From contig DUBH01000022.1 in the NCBI GenBank assembly GCA_012960415.1, forward strand, positions 1-64,000: a stretch of 64,000 bases of DNA. Direction: 5' to 3'. The notes below the pieces were generated by a model. It did no database searches. It was not told the DNA's origin and worked only from the letters and a program-made list of their open reading frames with translations. This DNA is from Henriciella sp. (lineage in GTDB: Bacteria > Pseudomonadota > Alphaproteobacteria > Caulobacterales > Hyphomonadaceae). Of this stretch, positions 9,201 through 17,351 are shown piece by piece; within the stretch, counting starts at the first letter, position 1; each line of letters starts with the position of its first letter. A program made the position numbers and the translations under genes.

Positions 9201-9576
9201 TTTTAAGACCTCCGTTGGGATTGGGTTCGCCATGAACCCTTGGCCTTCGCCGAGAACGGGGTGTGCAAACGGAAGGAAAAATCGACGGCGGGCGCAGCGG
9301 GCATGTCCGCGAGCCTCGGGAGACCGTCTATTTTTTCTGAAGTGCGCTGAGGGGCTGGCCCATAAGCGCGTCAGGGATTGAAGCCGTATGGCCGGGACCG
9401 CGAAAGCGGGCCTGGTTCACGAAAGCCCGGCCCCAAGGGGACGCTAACCCACGCAGACCGTCAGATTTAGAAAGCTATTGCCGTGCAACTTAGCGCTGTG
9501 GTACAAAAAGTGAACAGACTGTTTACTGTGTTGTAAAAGGTTTCAGTGAATATAGGAGAAAAGATAGGAATTTTGC
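9201..9576. promoter_or_regulatory. Intergenic region between divergent ardA and DUF5131 genes
   Basis: 376 bp without a gene, holding the divergent promoters. It contains an inverted repeat GGGTTC-N5-GAACCC at 9223-9239 just upstream of ardA. Two direct copies of CGAAAGC (9401-9407 and 9420-9426) are framed by GCCGGG/CCCGGC arms at 9391-9430. An AT-rich stretch at about 9525-9560 precedes the GTG start at 9577. No small ORF or RNA gene is convincing. Confidence 0.45.
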
Positions 9577-10359
9577 GTGGCCGAATCTCAAATTGAATGG
9601 ACAGACTCGACATGGAACCCAGTTGCCGGGTGTTCCATCATGTCCAAAGGCTGCACGAATTGTTACGCCATGCAGATGGCGAAACGCCTAGAAGCAATGG
9701 GCGTAGAAAAGTATGCTGGTCTTACACGGAAAAGCGGCAACCGAACGGTCTGGAACGGCATAGTTCGAGAAGACCATAGTGCGTTGGAAATCCCCAAACG
9801 CTGGAAAAAACCGCGCAAGATTTTCGTGAATTCGATGAGCGATCTCTTTCATCCAGACGTGAGCAATGACTTTGTTGCGGAGGTCTGGAAAGTGATGAAG
9901 GAAACGCCGCAACATCACTATCAGATACTGACCAAACGACCTGACCGGATGGGCGAACTGTTAGCGGCTCTTAGCGATCAACCGCTTCCAAATGTTTGGC
10001 TTGGCACGAGCGTCGAAAATTCTGAGGTTGCTTCTCGCATCGACAATCTGCGCCGCGTCCCTGCAGCCATTCGATTTATTTCGTTCGAGCCTCTTATTGG
10101 CAGTGTGGGGTCAATCAATTTAAAGTCTATCGACTGGGCGATTGTTGGTGGCGAAAGTGGTCATGCCGCGCGGCCTATTCGAATTGAGTGGATAGATGAG
10201 ATTTACGATCAATGCCGGGACGCTGAAACAGCGTTCTTTTTCAAGCAGTGGGGGACTTGGGGCGCTGATAATAAGAAGCGCTCGAAAAAGGCAAATGGCC
10301 GCTCTTATCGCGGACGCCATTGGGATGAAATGCCGGAGGCTGTGGCGGCATCGCTGTAG
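9577..10359 (+). CDS. DUF5131 / phage Gp37-Gp68 family three-Cys-motif protein
   Basis: A 260-residue protein of the DUF5131 (phage Gp37/Gp68) family. The signature is a cysteine triad at residues 19, 26 and 29 in WNPVAGCSIMSKGCTNCYAM, followed by KIFVNSMSDLFHPDV and YQILTKRPDRM, which resemble a radical-SAM-like fold. GTG start with an AGGAA site six bases upstream. The next gene, 12 bp downstream, is the dedicated partner TcmP. The pair is recurrent in prophages and mobile elements; its biochemical reaction is not established. Confidence 0.88.
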   Translation: MAESQIEWTDSTWNPVAGCSIMSKGCTNCYAMQMAKRLEAMGVEKYAGLTRKSGNRTVWNGIVREDHSALEIPKRWKKPRKIFVNSMSDLFHPDVSNDFVAEVWKVMKETPQHHYQILTKRPDRMGELLAALSDQPLPNVWLGTSVENSEVASRIDNLRRVPAAIRFISFEPLIGSVGSINLKSIDWAIVGGESGHAARPIRIEWIDEIYDQCRDAETAFFFKQWGTWGADNKKRSKKANGRSYRGRHWDEMPEAVAASL

Positions 10360-10371
10360 GAACACTGGGTA

Positions 10372-11613
10372 GTGGTAGAAAAGGTATATAATTGGGAAGA
10401 CGGAGCGGTCCTGGATGAACACTCAAAGCGCAAGCATAAGGTGCTCCGGGAATATCTATCCGAGTATCTCCGCGTTCGGTGTCAGCACCCCAATCAAGAG
10501 CGCTTCCGCATTGCCATTGTAGACGGATTTTGTGGCGCGGCCCGTTATTCGTGCGGCGCGGCGGGATCTCCAATCATTATTCTTGAAGTCCTAAAGAGCG
10601 CGGCAGAGGAGCTGAATATTGCTCGTCGCGATCAGGGGCTACGCCCGATTCAGATTGACGCGCTTGTTATCTTAAACGACGCGATACCCGGCGTGGTCGA
10701 GCTTTGTAAGTCGAACGTCGCGCCGATACTTGCAGAGATAAAGGACAATGCGACCAATCTGGCAGTGGATTGCCAGTTCCTATCGAACGATTTCGAGGCC
10801 GCATATCCCTCAATCAAGCAGACCATTCAAACGCGCGGTCATAACAGCAATGTTCTCTTCAACCTTGATCAATGCGGTCACAGCAAAGTTCAGCTGAGAA
10901 CCATTTCAGATATTCTCAGCTCCTATCCGGCGCCTGAGGTTATTCTGACCTTTGCAATTCAAGCCCTTCTGACGTTTCTCCCCAAAACGGACAAGGATGA
11001 GTTGAGCAAGCGGCTGAGGCAATTCGGCGTACAAATAAAAACGCTGGATGATGTAGAAGAATGCCTGACCAATAAAGCCTGGCTAGGGGCCGCTGAGCGC
11101 ACCGTTTTCGATGCGTTCAGAGGGTTCGGCTCTTTTACAAGCCCATTCTCGATTAATAACCCGTCCGGCTATCGCTACTGGCTCCTCCACTTCGCCAAAA
11201 ACTTTCGGGCGCGGCAGGTCTATAACGACATCCTTCACCAGAACAGTAGCTCACAGGCACATTTTGGCCGACCAGGACTGAATATGCTGTCATATGACCC
11301 GGATCAGGAGGGTCTGCTCTATCTGTTTGAGGATGATGACCGGAAGAGAGCTATCGATCAGCTACATGATGATATTCCAAGAGCGCTCGCCAATTTTGGC
11401 GATGCAATCGAAATGAGCGACTTTTATCACGGCGTATATAATCATACGCCGTCGCACTCAGATGACATTCATCAAGCGATTATCGATAGCCCGGAATTAT
11501 CAGTAGTGACACCCAATGGCGGACCAAGGCGTGTGGCCAACACGATTCGCCCAGGCGATGTGCTAAAGCTGACACCTCAGCGAAATTTCTTCAGTGTCTT
11601 GTTCCCCAAATAG
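10372..11613 (+). CDS. tcmP: Three-Cys-motif partner protein TcmP
   Basis: A 413-residue protein of the TcmP family, named for its constant pairing with DUF5131 genes such as the one immediately upstream. It has the family opening (KRKHKVLREYLSEYL) and the motif IAIVDGFCGAARY, reminiscent of nucleotide- or SAM-binding Rossmann-like proteins. Another family segment is VLFNLDQCGHSKV. GTG start, about ten bases after an AGGA site near the end of the upstream gene. Co-transcription with the DUF5131 gene is likely. The function in the mobile element, perhaps modification or defence, is unknown. Confidence 0.85.
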   Translation: MVEKVYNWEDGAVLDEHSKRKHKVLREYLSEYLRVRCQHPNQERFRIAIVDGFCGAARYSCGAAGSPIIILEVLKSAAEELNIARRDQGLRPIQIDALVILNDAIPGVVELCKSNVAPILAEIKDNATNLAVDCQFLSNDFEAAYPSIKQTIQTRGHNSNVLFNLDQCGHSKVQLRTISDILSSYPAPEVILTFAIQALLTFLPKTDKDELSKRLRQFGVQIKTLDDVEECLTNKAWLGAAERTVFDAFRGFGSFTSPFSINNPSGYRYWLLHFAKNFRARQVYNDILHQNSSSQAHFGRPGLNMLSYDPDQEGLLYLFEDDDRKRAIDQLHDDIPRALANFGDAIEMSDFYHGVYNHTPSHSDDIHQAIIDSPELSVVTPNGGPRRVANTIRPGDVLKLTPQRNFFSVLFPK

Positions 11614-11719
11614 GCGGTCGCTCGGGCTTTGCTGCTGCAATTGATAGGTCGCCAAAGTCTGATGTGGCGAAGCGGTGAGCAAATCTGGTAGACTTGATTA
11701 GAGGTTTGAGAAATTAGCG

Positions 11720-12289
11720 ATGAAGATAGAAGGAAATTGGCATTCGGGATTTGCCTATGATGTCCACACGGTATCGAGTGAGCATCTTGGCTATGACGCC
11801 CATGGGCACAATATTTTCGATAACAAGCGCAGTGAAATGGGCGAGCTACTTTATCAGCTCAAATATCGTGGCGATACGTCTGGTGTAAAAGCCATTGTAG
11901 GTCTTCTAGATCGCATAAAAGGCATCGAGACGTTTGATTGTCTCGTGCCTGTTCCGGCCACGAACAAGCAACGTAAAGTTCAGCCAGTACCACTTATTAC
12001 TGAGGCCTTAGGTAAACGCCGTAAGGTCGAGGTTATATCAGACAATTTGATCAATGAAGGGGCTGAAGAGCTAAAAGGTATAACAGACCCTGTGGAGCGC
12101 AATGAGCGCTTGCAGGAAGCGCTATCCCTTCGCGACCCTTCCGCATTTCGTGACAAAAAAGTGCTGATCGTGGATGATCTGTATCGATCGGGGTCTACCT
12201 TACGAATTGCCACGAGCTTGCTACTTGAAGAGGGAGAAGCAGCAAAGGTCAGCGTACTAGCTATGACGAAGACGAGGAGTAACAGATGA
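11720..12289 (+). CDS. ComF-like phosphoribosyltransferase
   Basis: A 189-residue type I phosphoribosyltransferase. The PRPP-binding loop is clear at residues 148-161 (VLIVDDLYRSGSTL), and the upstream FDCLVPVPAT matches the ComF/GntX-like family. The N-terminal zinc ribbon of true ComF proteins is absent. Its stop overlaps the start of the SLOG gene by ATGA, so the two proteins are made together. A PRTase coupled to a SLOG nucleotide-binding protein and a nuclease suggests nucleotide-based signalling or defence rather than competence or purine salvage; that is inference. Confidence 0.82.
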   Translation: MKIEGNWHSGFAYDVHTVSSEHLGYDAHGHNIFDNKRSEMGELLYQLKYRGDTSGVKAIVGLLDRIKGIETFDCLVPVPATNKQRKVQPVPLITEALGKRRKVEVISDNLINEGAEELKGITDPVERNERLQEALSLRDPSAFRDKKVLIVDDLYRSGSTLRIATSLLLEEGEAAKVSVLAMTKTRSNR

Positions 12290-12831
12290 CACGCGTATTT
12301 CTATCAGGGTCCCGTCAAATCTCACGTCTCCATCAATCTGTGTTGAGCCGTTTGGCAAAGATGATCGATAATGAGCTTACAATTCTCATTGGCGATGCGA
12401 ATGGCGCCGATAAGGCGATGCAGTCCTATTTTAATGATCGCGGCTATCGAAATGTCCAAGTTTTTTGCTCGGGAGATAAGTGCAGAAATAATGTCGGTGG
12501 CTGGACCACCAAGAATATTCTTGTTGCCCCTCATTTGAAAGGACGTGCTTTTTACACCGAGAAAGACAAAGCGATGGCAAAAGAGGCTGACCTGGGTTTC
12601 GTGCTGTGGGATGGCAAAAGCAAGGGCTCTGTGGCTAATGCGCTTGAGCTTCTTGATGCCGGTAAAAGGGTCGTGCTGTTCCACTCGGACGATAAGTCTT
12701 TCTATAATTTCAAAACGAAAACTGATTTGCAGTGCATCTTGCAAAGCGGCGATCTTCAATCCGGCGCTCAGAGCAAATCAAATACGCGCAGTGGCCACGG
12801 TACTGAGCAATCTTCACTCCAACTTTTTTAA
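12286..12831 (+). CDS. SLOG-domain (YspA-like) nucleotide-binding protein
   Basis: A 181-residue protein with a SLOG Rossmannoid domain. It shows VFLSGSRQISRLH at the start, the glycine-rich ligand loop GDANGAD at residues 36-42, EADLGFVLWDGKSKGS and the following helix VANALELLDAGKRVVLF. Such domains bind or process nucleotides such as NAD or cyclic-dinucleotide-like ligands in conflict systems. Translation is coupled to the upstream PRTase by a 4-bp overlap. A nuclease-like gene follows 11 bp downstream. The last 35 residues are low-complexity and probably disordered. Confidence 0.75.
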   Translation: MTRVFLSGSRQISRLHQSVLSRLAKMIDNELTILIGDANGADKAMQSYFNDRGYRNVQVFCSGDKCRNNVGGWTTKNILVAPHLKGRAFYTEKDKAMAKEADLGFVLWDGKSKGSVANALELLDAGKRVVLFHSDDKSFYNFKTKTDLQCILQSGDLQSGAQSKSNTRSGHGTEQSSLQLF

Positions 12832-12842
12832 GCCGGATATAG

Positions 12843-13751
12843 ATGGCACATGAAGCGGAAGAGTGGAGACAATTTGAAAAGCTTGTCGCGCGAATTGAAC
12901 AAGACCTTCGGCCAGTAGGCGTTATCGTAAAATCTCCCGACCGGTTGCGTTGCCGTGTTACCGGAAAACTCAGGGAGGTGGATGCTTCATTCCGCCAAGG
13001 CAAAGAAGAGGATAGTCATCTTTCTATCGTCGAATGCAGGCGGCGGTCCAAAGTTCAAGATGTAACGTGGATTGAGCAACTCGCGACAAAAAAAACCTCA
13101 TTAGGGGCAGATCGGCTTATAGCGGTGTCTTCTTCAGGCTTTTCAAAAGATTGCTGGACGCTGGCAGAACATCATGGAGTTGAACTTCGTGAACTCACTG
13201 AGCTGAAGCCTAAAGATGTTTGCAAAACGCTTGCTATCGATCTCGTTTTATTCTGGTTTCGGCGGTGCGCGCTTCATTCTGTTGGAATCAATAAGCGTAG
13301 ATTCGACGCGTCCGATGCTGTCACCTCCGCACAGGAATGTGACTTCATGTTGCTTAAAGACTGGGACCCAGCCGAGAAGACGTTCCGAAACATAGAGGAA
13401 GATCACAGATTTTCGCTCAATGATCTCTGGCTACAACTGCAGGATGCCACCGATCCATTTGTAGGGGTGAACAAGAATGAATCGCCCGTTGTACGCAACG
13501 CCTCTTTTCCATTCGAACGCGACGTAGAAATGAAGGTCGGTGAAGGCACGGTGAGCGTAAGCGCAGTCGTTCTGGAACTAATGTTTTGGCTTGAAGCTGA
13601 ATGGGTATCGGCGATTGACGCCGTACGTTTGCAATATAAAAATCAAACCGGAAAGATAGAGCGCGTGGAGTTTGGCACTAAGAGCCAACCAGGGCGATGG
13701 CTTCATCTGCAAAGCGATGAGGCGGGCGCGTTGAGCGTGTCGGTTAAATAA
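12843..13751 (+). CDS. Restriction-endonuclease-like (Mrr-type) protein
   Basis: A 302-residue protein whose first 130 residues look like a PD-(D/E)XK nuclease of the Mrr/Vsr-like type. It begins EWRQFEKLVARIEQDL, then has REVDASF (Asp47) and SIVECRRRSK (Glu64-Cys-Arg66), and ends the domain with DVTWIEQL and ADRLIAVSSSGFSK. The usual catalytic lysine of ExK is replaced by arginine, so activity is uncertain. The C-terminal half is unassigned and may sense a ligand or bind DNA. It is the third gene of the PRTase-SLOG operon and could be its effector. Confidence 0.72.
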   Translation: MAHEAEEWRQFEKLVARIEQDLRPVGVIVKSPDRLRCRVTGKLREVDASFRQGKEEDSHLSIVECRRRSKVQDVTWIEQLATKKTSLGADRLIAVSSSGFSKDCWTLAEHHGVELRELTELKPKDVCKTLAIDLVLFWFRRCALHSVGINKRRFDASDAVTSAQECDFMLLKDWDPAEKTFRNIEEDHRFSLNDLWLQLQDATDPFVGVNKNESPVVRNASFPFERDVEMKVGEGTVSVSAVVLELMFWLEAEWVSAIDAVRLQYKNQTGKIERVEFGTKSQPGRWLHLQSDEAGALSVSVK

Positions 13752-13898
13752 AGCCAAGTGAGATGACGTGTAAGCAGCTAAAGGCGCTCGGCTCTAGGAG
13801 CTGGATAATTTTCCGCGAACAGAGCTACTGATTAGATAGATTTGCGCCGAAAAGAAGCAACACAGTCTTAGGTATGCACTCCGTCAAATTTTTATCTC

Positions 13899-14570
13899 TC
13901 AGCTATGGCTCTCAAGCGTAGAAAGAGCCGATCTCCACCATTCTTGATAAGCCGTTGAGGTTAGAGATAGTTCGTCGACAAGGTCGATTTCGCCGACCGA
14001 GAAATCGGCCGGCACCGAAAATCTCAATTCACGGCGAATGAGGCTGCCAACAATGTAATCATAACCGATGTTATGATCCTCGTGGTAGTCTATGGCGAAA
14101 AGCCCGAAAAACTTAAAGATTAGTGGGTCGATAATTTTATAGATAAATTCGAGAGAGAGTGCTCGGTAGTCCTCGTGGGGTAAGGCGCAAAAGTGCTGCA
14201 CCGAGTTACGGGCAGCTCGAACGCGGTGGAATAGCTCCAGGTCCGCAATCCTCTCTCCAGTCGCGGCCCAGAGGACCTTAGGGAGCTTTTCGAAATCGTG
14301 TGTGCGCCCGCGCGCAATCAGATCTTCGATCGTCATTTCATCCGCGCCTGCATCAAGACCAAAAGGATCGCGGAAGATAAGCAGCGGATGCTGCTGCGCC
14401 ACGATAGCCTTGATGAAAAGCTCTCCGGCGTGCGCAGCATTCGCAATGCAGATGAAGTCCCAATGCTCGTTTCCTGGGTCCGCAAAAACGGCGTGCATGT
14501 TTGCCTGGGCGAGCACGCCTTTTGCCACGCCCAGTATACGCTCCGGAACCTCGTCAAAAACTACATGCAT
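13899..14570 (-). CDS. HEPN-like protein paired with a ParB-like gene
   Basis: A 223-residue helical protein without a recognised name. Residues 117-127 (RVRAARNSVQHF region) contain an R-x4-H motif with Arg121, Asn122 and His126, the signature of HEPN ribonucleases, in the expected helix. The protein begins with about 100 residues of helices (AGELFIKAIVAQQHPLLIF), also typical of HEPN four-helix bundles. It starts 13 bp after the stop of the ParB-like gene on the same strand, indicating an operon. A toxin or abortive-infection RNase role is inferred, not shown. Confidence 0.6.
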   Translation of the reverse strand: MHVVFDEVPERILGVAKGVLAQANMHAVFADPGNEHWDFICIANAAHAGELFIKAIVAQQHPLLIFRDPFGLDAGADEMTIEDLIARGRTHDFEKLPKVLWAATGERIADLELFHRVRAARNSVQHFCALPHEDYRALSLEFIYKIIDPLIFKFFGLFAIDYHEDHNIGYDYIVGSLIRRELRFSVPADFSVGEIDLVDELSLTSTAYQEWWRSALSTLESHS

Positions 14571-14583
14571 TCATCGAACTCGC

Positions 14584-15903
14584 TTACGCTGAAGGCTGAA
14601 GACACTTCACCACGAACGTCTCCAGTGTGTCCCACATGCCTTTGAGGTGGTGGTCGGACGGAAAGTATTCCGCACTATGGATGTAGGCGTGAAGCGTGTT
14701 TGCGGAAAAAAGTGCTTCCGACTTTTCGAAGCTCTTCAGAGATGAGGCTTGTTTTTTGTCTAGCTCTCCGGTCGCAACCAAATCATCCAGCACCTTCCGA
14801 AATTTACTGGCCAACTTGTCGTTCTTATGCGCTGTGGTCAGCGACTTTTCATGGATGTAGATATCAATGCTGATCTCAAGCAACACTCGGAACAAGACGG
14901 CAATGGCATTGTCGTGATCGCCGAATTTTAGCCGGTGTTGCAGCTCGTCAAAAATATCGAGTGCTTTCCTATTCGCCCTCGAAGGTTGAATTCCGTGGTC
15001 GATATTTCGAATCAGCCTTACTCGGCGCTCAGGCGGACTGGACTTCTTTGGGGACTTCTTATCCGGCGTTTTACTCGCCTTTTTTGTGACAGGCTTCGAC
15101 TCAGGCAGCGCGTCCTCAACGCTTGGAAGAACGCCCTCTTCGTCCAATTTGTTGAGATACTTTCGCTTTGCTTTGTTATCCCAGATTTCATCCAAAGTGA
15201 CTTTTTTGGCGATTAGATCTGAAGCTATTCTCTTCAAGGCCGCAAGAACGCGGGCCTTATCATGAGTGAAATTAAGCGTGTTTTTGTCTACGCTTATTCC
15301 GACCCGATTTCGAAATTGCTCGGCGGAAAGCAATCGCTTGAAGTTCGATCTAGGGATTTGAGCGCTTTCAGATAGGCCGTCATTCTCTTTGAGAAGCTTT
15401 TCTACCGCCTCGGCAATATCGAGCTTGGTGTTCTTACCTGTTCTTCTTTCAAAGTTTGTTTTTGCGGGAGCATCCCATTGGCTCTGACCTACGCCTGACT
15501 GCTGACCAGTGTGCCGACGATACAAAATTTCATCCAATCGTTCTCGGTCAGGTTCGATCTGACACAGAACGGTTGTCGGAAACTTTCCCTGCCAGTTGGC
15601 GCGCTGGCCAGCATAAAACTCTGCCCAAGCTTTTGATGGTGCTGATTGTGGCTTTTGAAGAAGTTTGAGTGTCGTTGTTCTCCGGTTACCATCGTAAACA
15701 ACGTAAGAGCCGTTCTCTTCATGAATAAGAGGCGGCTCATAAAGGCCGCCCGCTTCAACAACATCCTTGGCGAGGTTGCGCATGTGGTTAGCGCGGTGGG
15801 TGAGAAGCCATTCTATAGCGGCATCTTCACTAATTAGTTCGCCATGCCGGTCATTGGCCTGGTTCACTGTGAGCTTGTCTAATCGAATGTTTTCAAACTT
15901 CAT
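14584..15903 (-). CDS. ParB/Srx-like N-terminal domain protein
   Basis: A 439-residue protein with a ParB/sulfiredoxin-type domain in its first 130 residues. The conserved box is YVVYDGNRRTTTLKLL (DGNRR at 71-75), preceded by EAGGLYEPPLIHEENGS. Such domains bind CTP in ParB or act as nucleases and ATPases in relatives. A lysine- and proline-rich linker around residues 275-300 joins a C-terminal helical domain ending with NTLHAYIHSAEYF. A strong GGAGGAG ribosome-binding site precedes the ATG. It is followed by the HEPN-like gene, giving a two-gene unit framed by element genes of different types, a common layout for defence cargo. Confidence 0.7.
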   Translation of the reverse strand: MKFENIRLDKLTVNQANDRHGELISEDAAIEWLLTHRANHMRNLAKDVVEAGGLYEPPLIHEENGSYVVYDGNRRTTTLKLLQKPQSAPSKAWAEFYAGQRANWQGKFPTTVLCQIEPDRERLDEILYRRHTGQQSGVGQSQWDAPAKTNFERRTGKNTKLDIAEAVEKLLKENDGLSESAQIPRSNFKRLLSAEQFRNRVGISVDKNTLNFTHDKARVLAALKRIASDLIAKKVTLDEIWDNKAKRKYLNKLDEEGVLPSVEDALPESKPVTKKASKTPDKKSPKKSSPPERRVRLIRNIDHGIQPSRANRKALDIFDELQHRLKFGDHDNAIAVLFRVLLEISIDIYIHEKSLTTAHKNDKLASKFRKVLDDLVATGELDKKQASSLKSFEKSEALFSANTLHAYIHSAEYFPSDHHLKGMWDTLETFVVKCLQPSA

Positions 15904-15965
15904 TTCTCCTCCAGCTTATCATTATTGAGTTTTTAGGTTGAGAAGAAAAGAAAATATTTGAATTT

Positions 15966-16547
15966 TCAGGAGGCTTGCTTGGCCCGGTAAACGCTCGAAC
16001 GTGACACGCCATACTCTGTCATCACTTCTGTGACAGTGCATTCTCGTTTGCGAACTTTCCGCCTAACCTCCCGCGCCTGGTGCGCGCTCAAGGCGCGTGG
16101 CCGGCCGATTTTCTTTCCTTTCTTGCGAGCGGCGGCGATGCCCTCTTTGGTGCGTCGGGCAAGCATCTTGCGCTCGAACTGCGCTAGGGCCGCGAGAATG
16201 CCGAACACCACCTCCCCGAACTCGGTCGAGAGGTCGAGATTCATATTGAGGATACGCAGATTTATGCCGCGCGCCTGCAAGGTCTCCATCGTACGCAACG
16301 CATCGAGCGAGCTTCTGAACGCCCGGTCCAGGTCGAGCACCACCAGCGTGTCTCCTGCGTGCAAGCCCGCAAGCACCTTCTCAAACACAGGTCGTGATTT
16401 CGCCGCGCCCGATACCTTCTCGGTATACACTCGCTCGCACATCTCCTTGAGGCGCTGCGTCTGGCGATCCTCCTTCATGTCGGCGCGTGATACGCGGGCA
16501 TAGCCGATCAGGCGGGGCCGCAAGCTTTCAGGGGGTGGCGCACTCAT
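15966..16547 (-). CDS. Small serine resolvase/invertase
   Basis: A 193-residue serine recombinase of the Tn3 resolvase / Hin invertase group. The catalytic serine lies in GYARVSRAD (Ser20), followed by RQTQRLKEM, the LDRAFRSSLDALRTME region, LAALAQFERKMLARRTKEG and a C-terminal HTH (TVTEVMTEYGVSRSSVYRAKQ). I place the start at 16547, because the alternative ATG at 16565 lies on the edge of a perfect 22-bp palindrome likely to be its DNA target. It may resolve dimers of a circular form or invert a segment. No neighbouring transposase is visible, so it is not simply part of a Tn3 transposon. Confidence 0.88.
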   Translation of the reverse strand: MSAPPPESLRPRLIGYARVSRADMKEDRQTQRLKEMCERVYTEKVSGAAKSRPVFEKVLAGLHAGDTLVVLDLDRAFRSSLDALRTMETLQARGINLRILNMNLDLSTEFGEVVFGILAALAQFERKMLARRTKEGIAAARKKGKKIGRPRALSAHQAREVRRKVRKRECTVTEVMTEYGVSRSSVYRAKQAS

Positions 16548-16564
16548 CAGGCGTGACCTTTCCA

Positions 16565-16586
16565 TTCAAAACCGATCGGTTTTGAA
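16565..16586. repeat. Perfect 22-bp palindrome upstream of the resolvase
   Basis: Each half is TTCAAAACCGA read towards the centre, with no mismatch. It lies immediately upstream of the resolvase start and is repeated imperfectly 119 bp further upstream, so it is a good candidate recombination (res) subsite or operator. Confidence 0.75.
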
Positions 16587-16683
16587 ATGGCGGCATAGTG
16601 GCACGCTCCAACTGGTCGCTCTGAGACTAAGTGATTGAAATTCCTCATACCATAATAATCGGTCAATGAATAGGATGCACAGT

Positions 16684-16705
16684 TTCAATAATGATCGATT
16701 TTGAA
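16684..16705. repeat. Second, imperfect copy of the resolvase palindrome
   Basis: Matches the 22-bp palindrome at 16565-16586 at 18 of 22 positions, including both outer TTCAA/TTGAA ends and the central GATCG. The centre-to-centre spacing is 119 bp. The 97 bp between the copies hold no gene and include a half-site-like ATAATCGGTCAATGAA segment at about 16658-16673. Confidence 0.65.
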
Positions 16706-16808
16706 CAGAATACAATCAAGTGCAGATACACTAAAACTTGCATTTATCCCCAATTGGGCGTATAGTTTTGTTGACTTTGGCGGGGTCGATAAGCCGCCAC
16801 ATAGATAT

Positions 16809-17351
16809 TTGAGAACACAAACTCTTAGCCAAAGCGCGGGCGAAAATCGCGCAAACCGTTCAAGACTCCCACTTACAGGTAAATTTGCAGGTGCCGTTAT
16901 GGCTGCCGTAGTGGTCGTATCGCCTTTTGCGGCGAGCGCCCAAAATGATGACGCAAGGCTTGTCAGAGGATCGACCACTGTGCAGACAGCCTCAACTAGC
17001 TCAGCAACTCCAGCAAATTACGCGACCGACGCTTTCATATTGTCGGACGCGCATAGTCCAGCGAATCAATGGGCGGTCGATCACCCGAATGGGGTAGCCG
17101 TTTCACTCAGGCTCGGGACAGACACCATTCCGACTGAAACTATTGAGCGTGTTCTGAGGGCGGACTTTAAAGGTGCGGGAATCGAAGAAGTCGCGTTCTT
17201 TATTGAACAAGGCAACAGTGCAGGCACTGGCGTTGCGTTTCATACAGATGAATATGTTTTCGGACCATATTCTCTGGTGGAAGCACGTAGAGCCATTCCG
17301 ACAGATGCGTCACAAATAAAGTTCAACAATGACCTTCGCCCGCAAGGCTAG
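16809..17351 (+). CDS. Exported protein of unknown function
   Basis: About 180 residues. The start is uncertain: the frame is open from a TTG at 16701, a TTG at 16809 gives a basic N-region followed by the hydrophobic stretch FAGAVMAAVVVVSPFAASAQ, and an ATG at 16899 would leave too short a signal peptide. The mature part (about 150 residues) has no family I recognise; it contains DTIPTETIERVLRADFKGAG and ends FNNDLRPQG. It converges with the next gene, the two stop codons sharing the palindrome CTAG. Possibly a periplasmic accessory of the mobile element. Confidence 0.55.
   Translation: MRTQTLSQSAGENRANRSRLPLTGKFAGAVMAAVVVVSPFAASAQNDDARLVRGSTTVQTASTSSATPANYATDAFILSDAHSPANQWAVDHPNGVAVSLRLGTDTIPTETIERVLRADFKGAGIEEVAFFIEQGNSAGTGVAFHTDEYVFGPYSLVEARRAIPTDASQIKFNNDLRPQG

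Noticed and set aside
9201..9576. Possible CRISPR or repeat array in the ardA upstream region
   Set aside because: Only two short direct copies of CGAAAGC and simple inverted repeats are present; there is no repeat-spacer periodicity.
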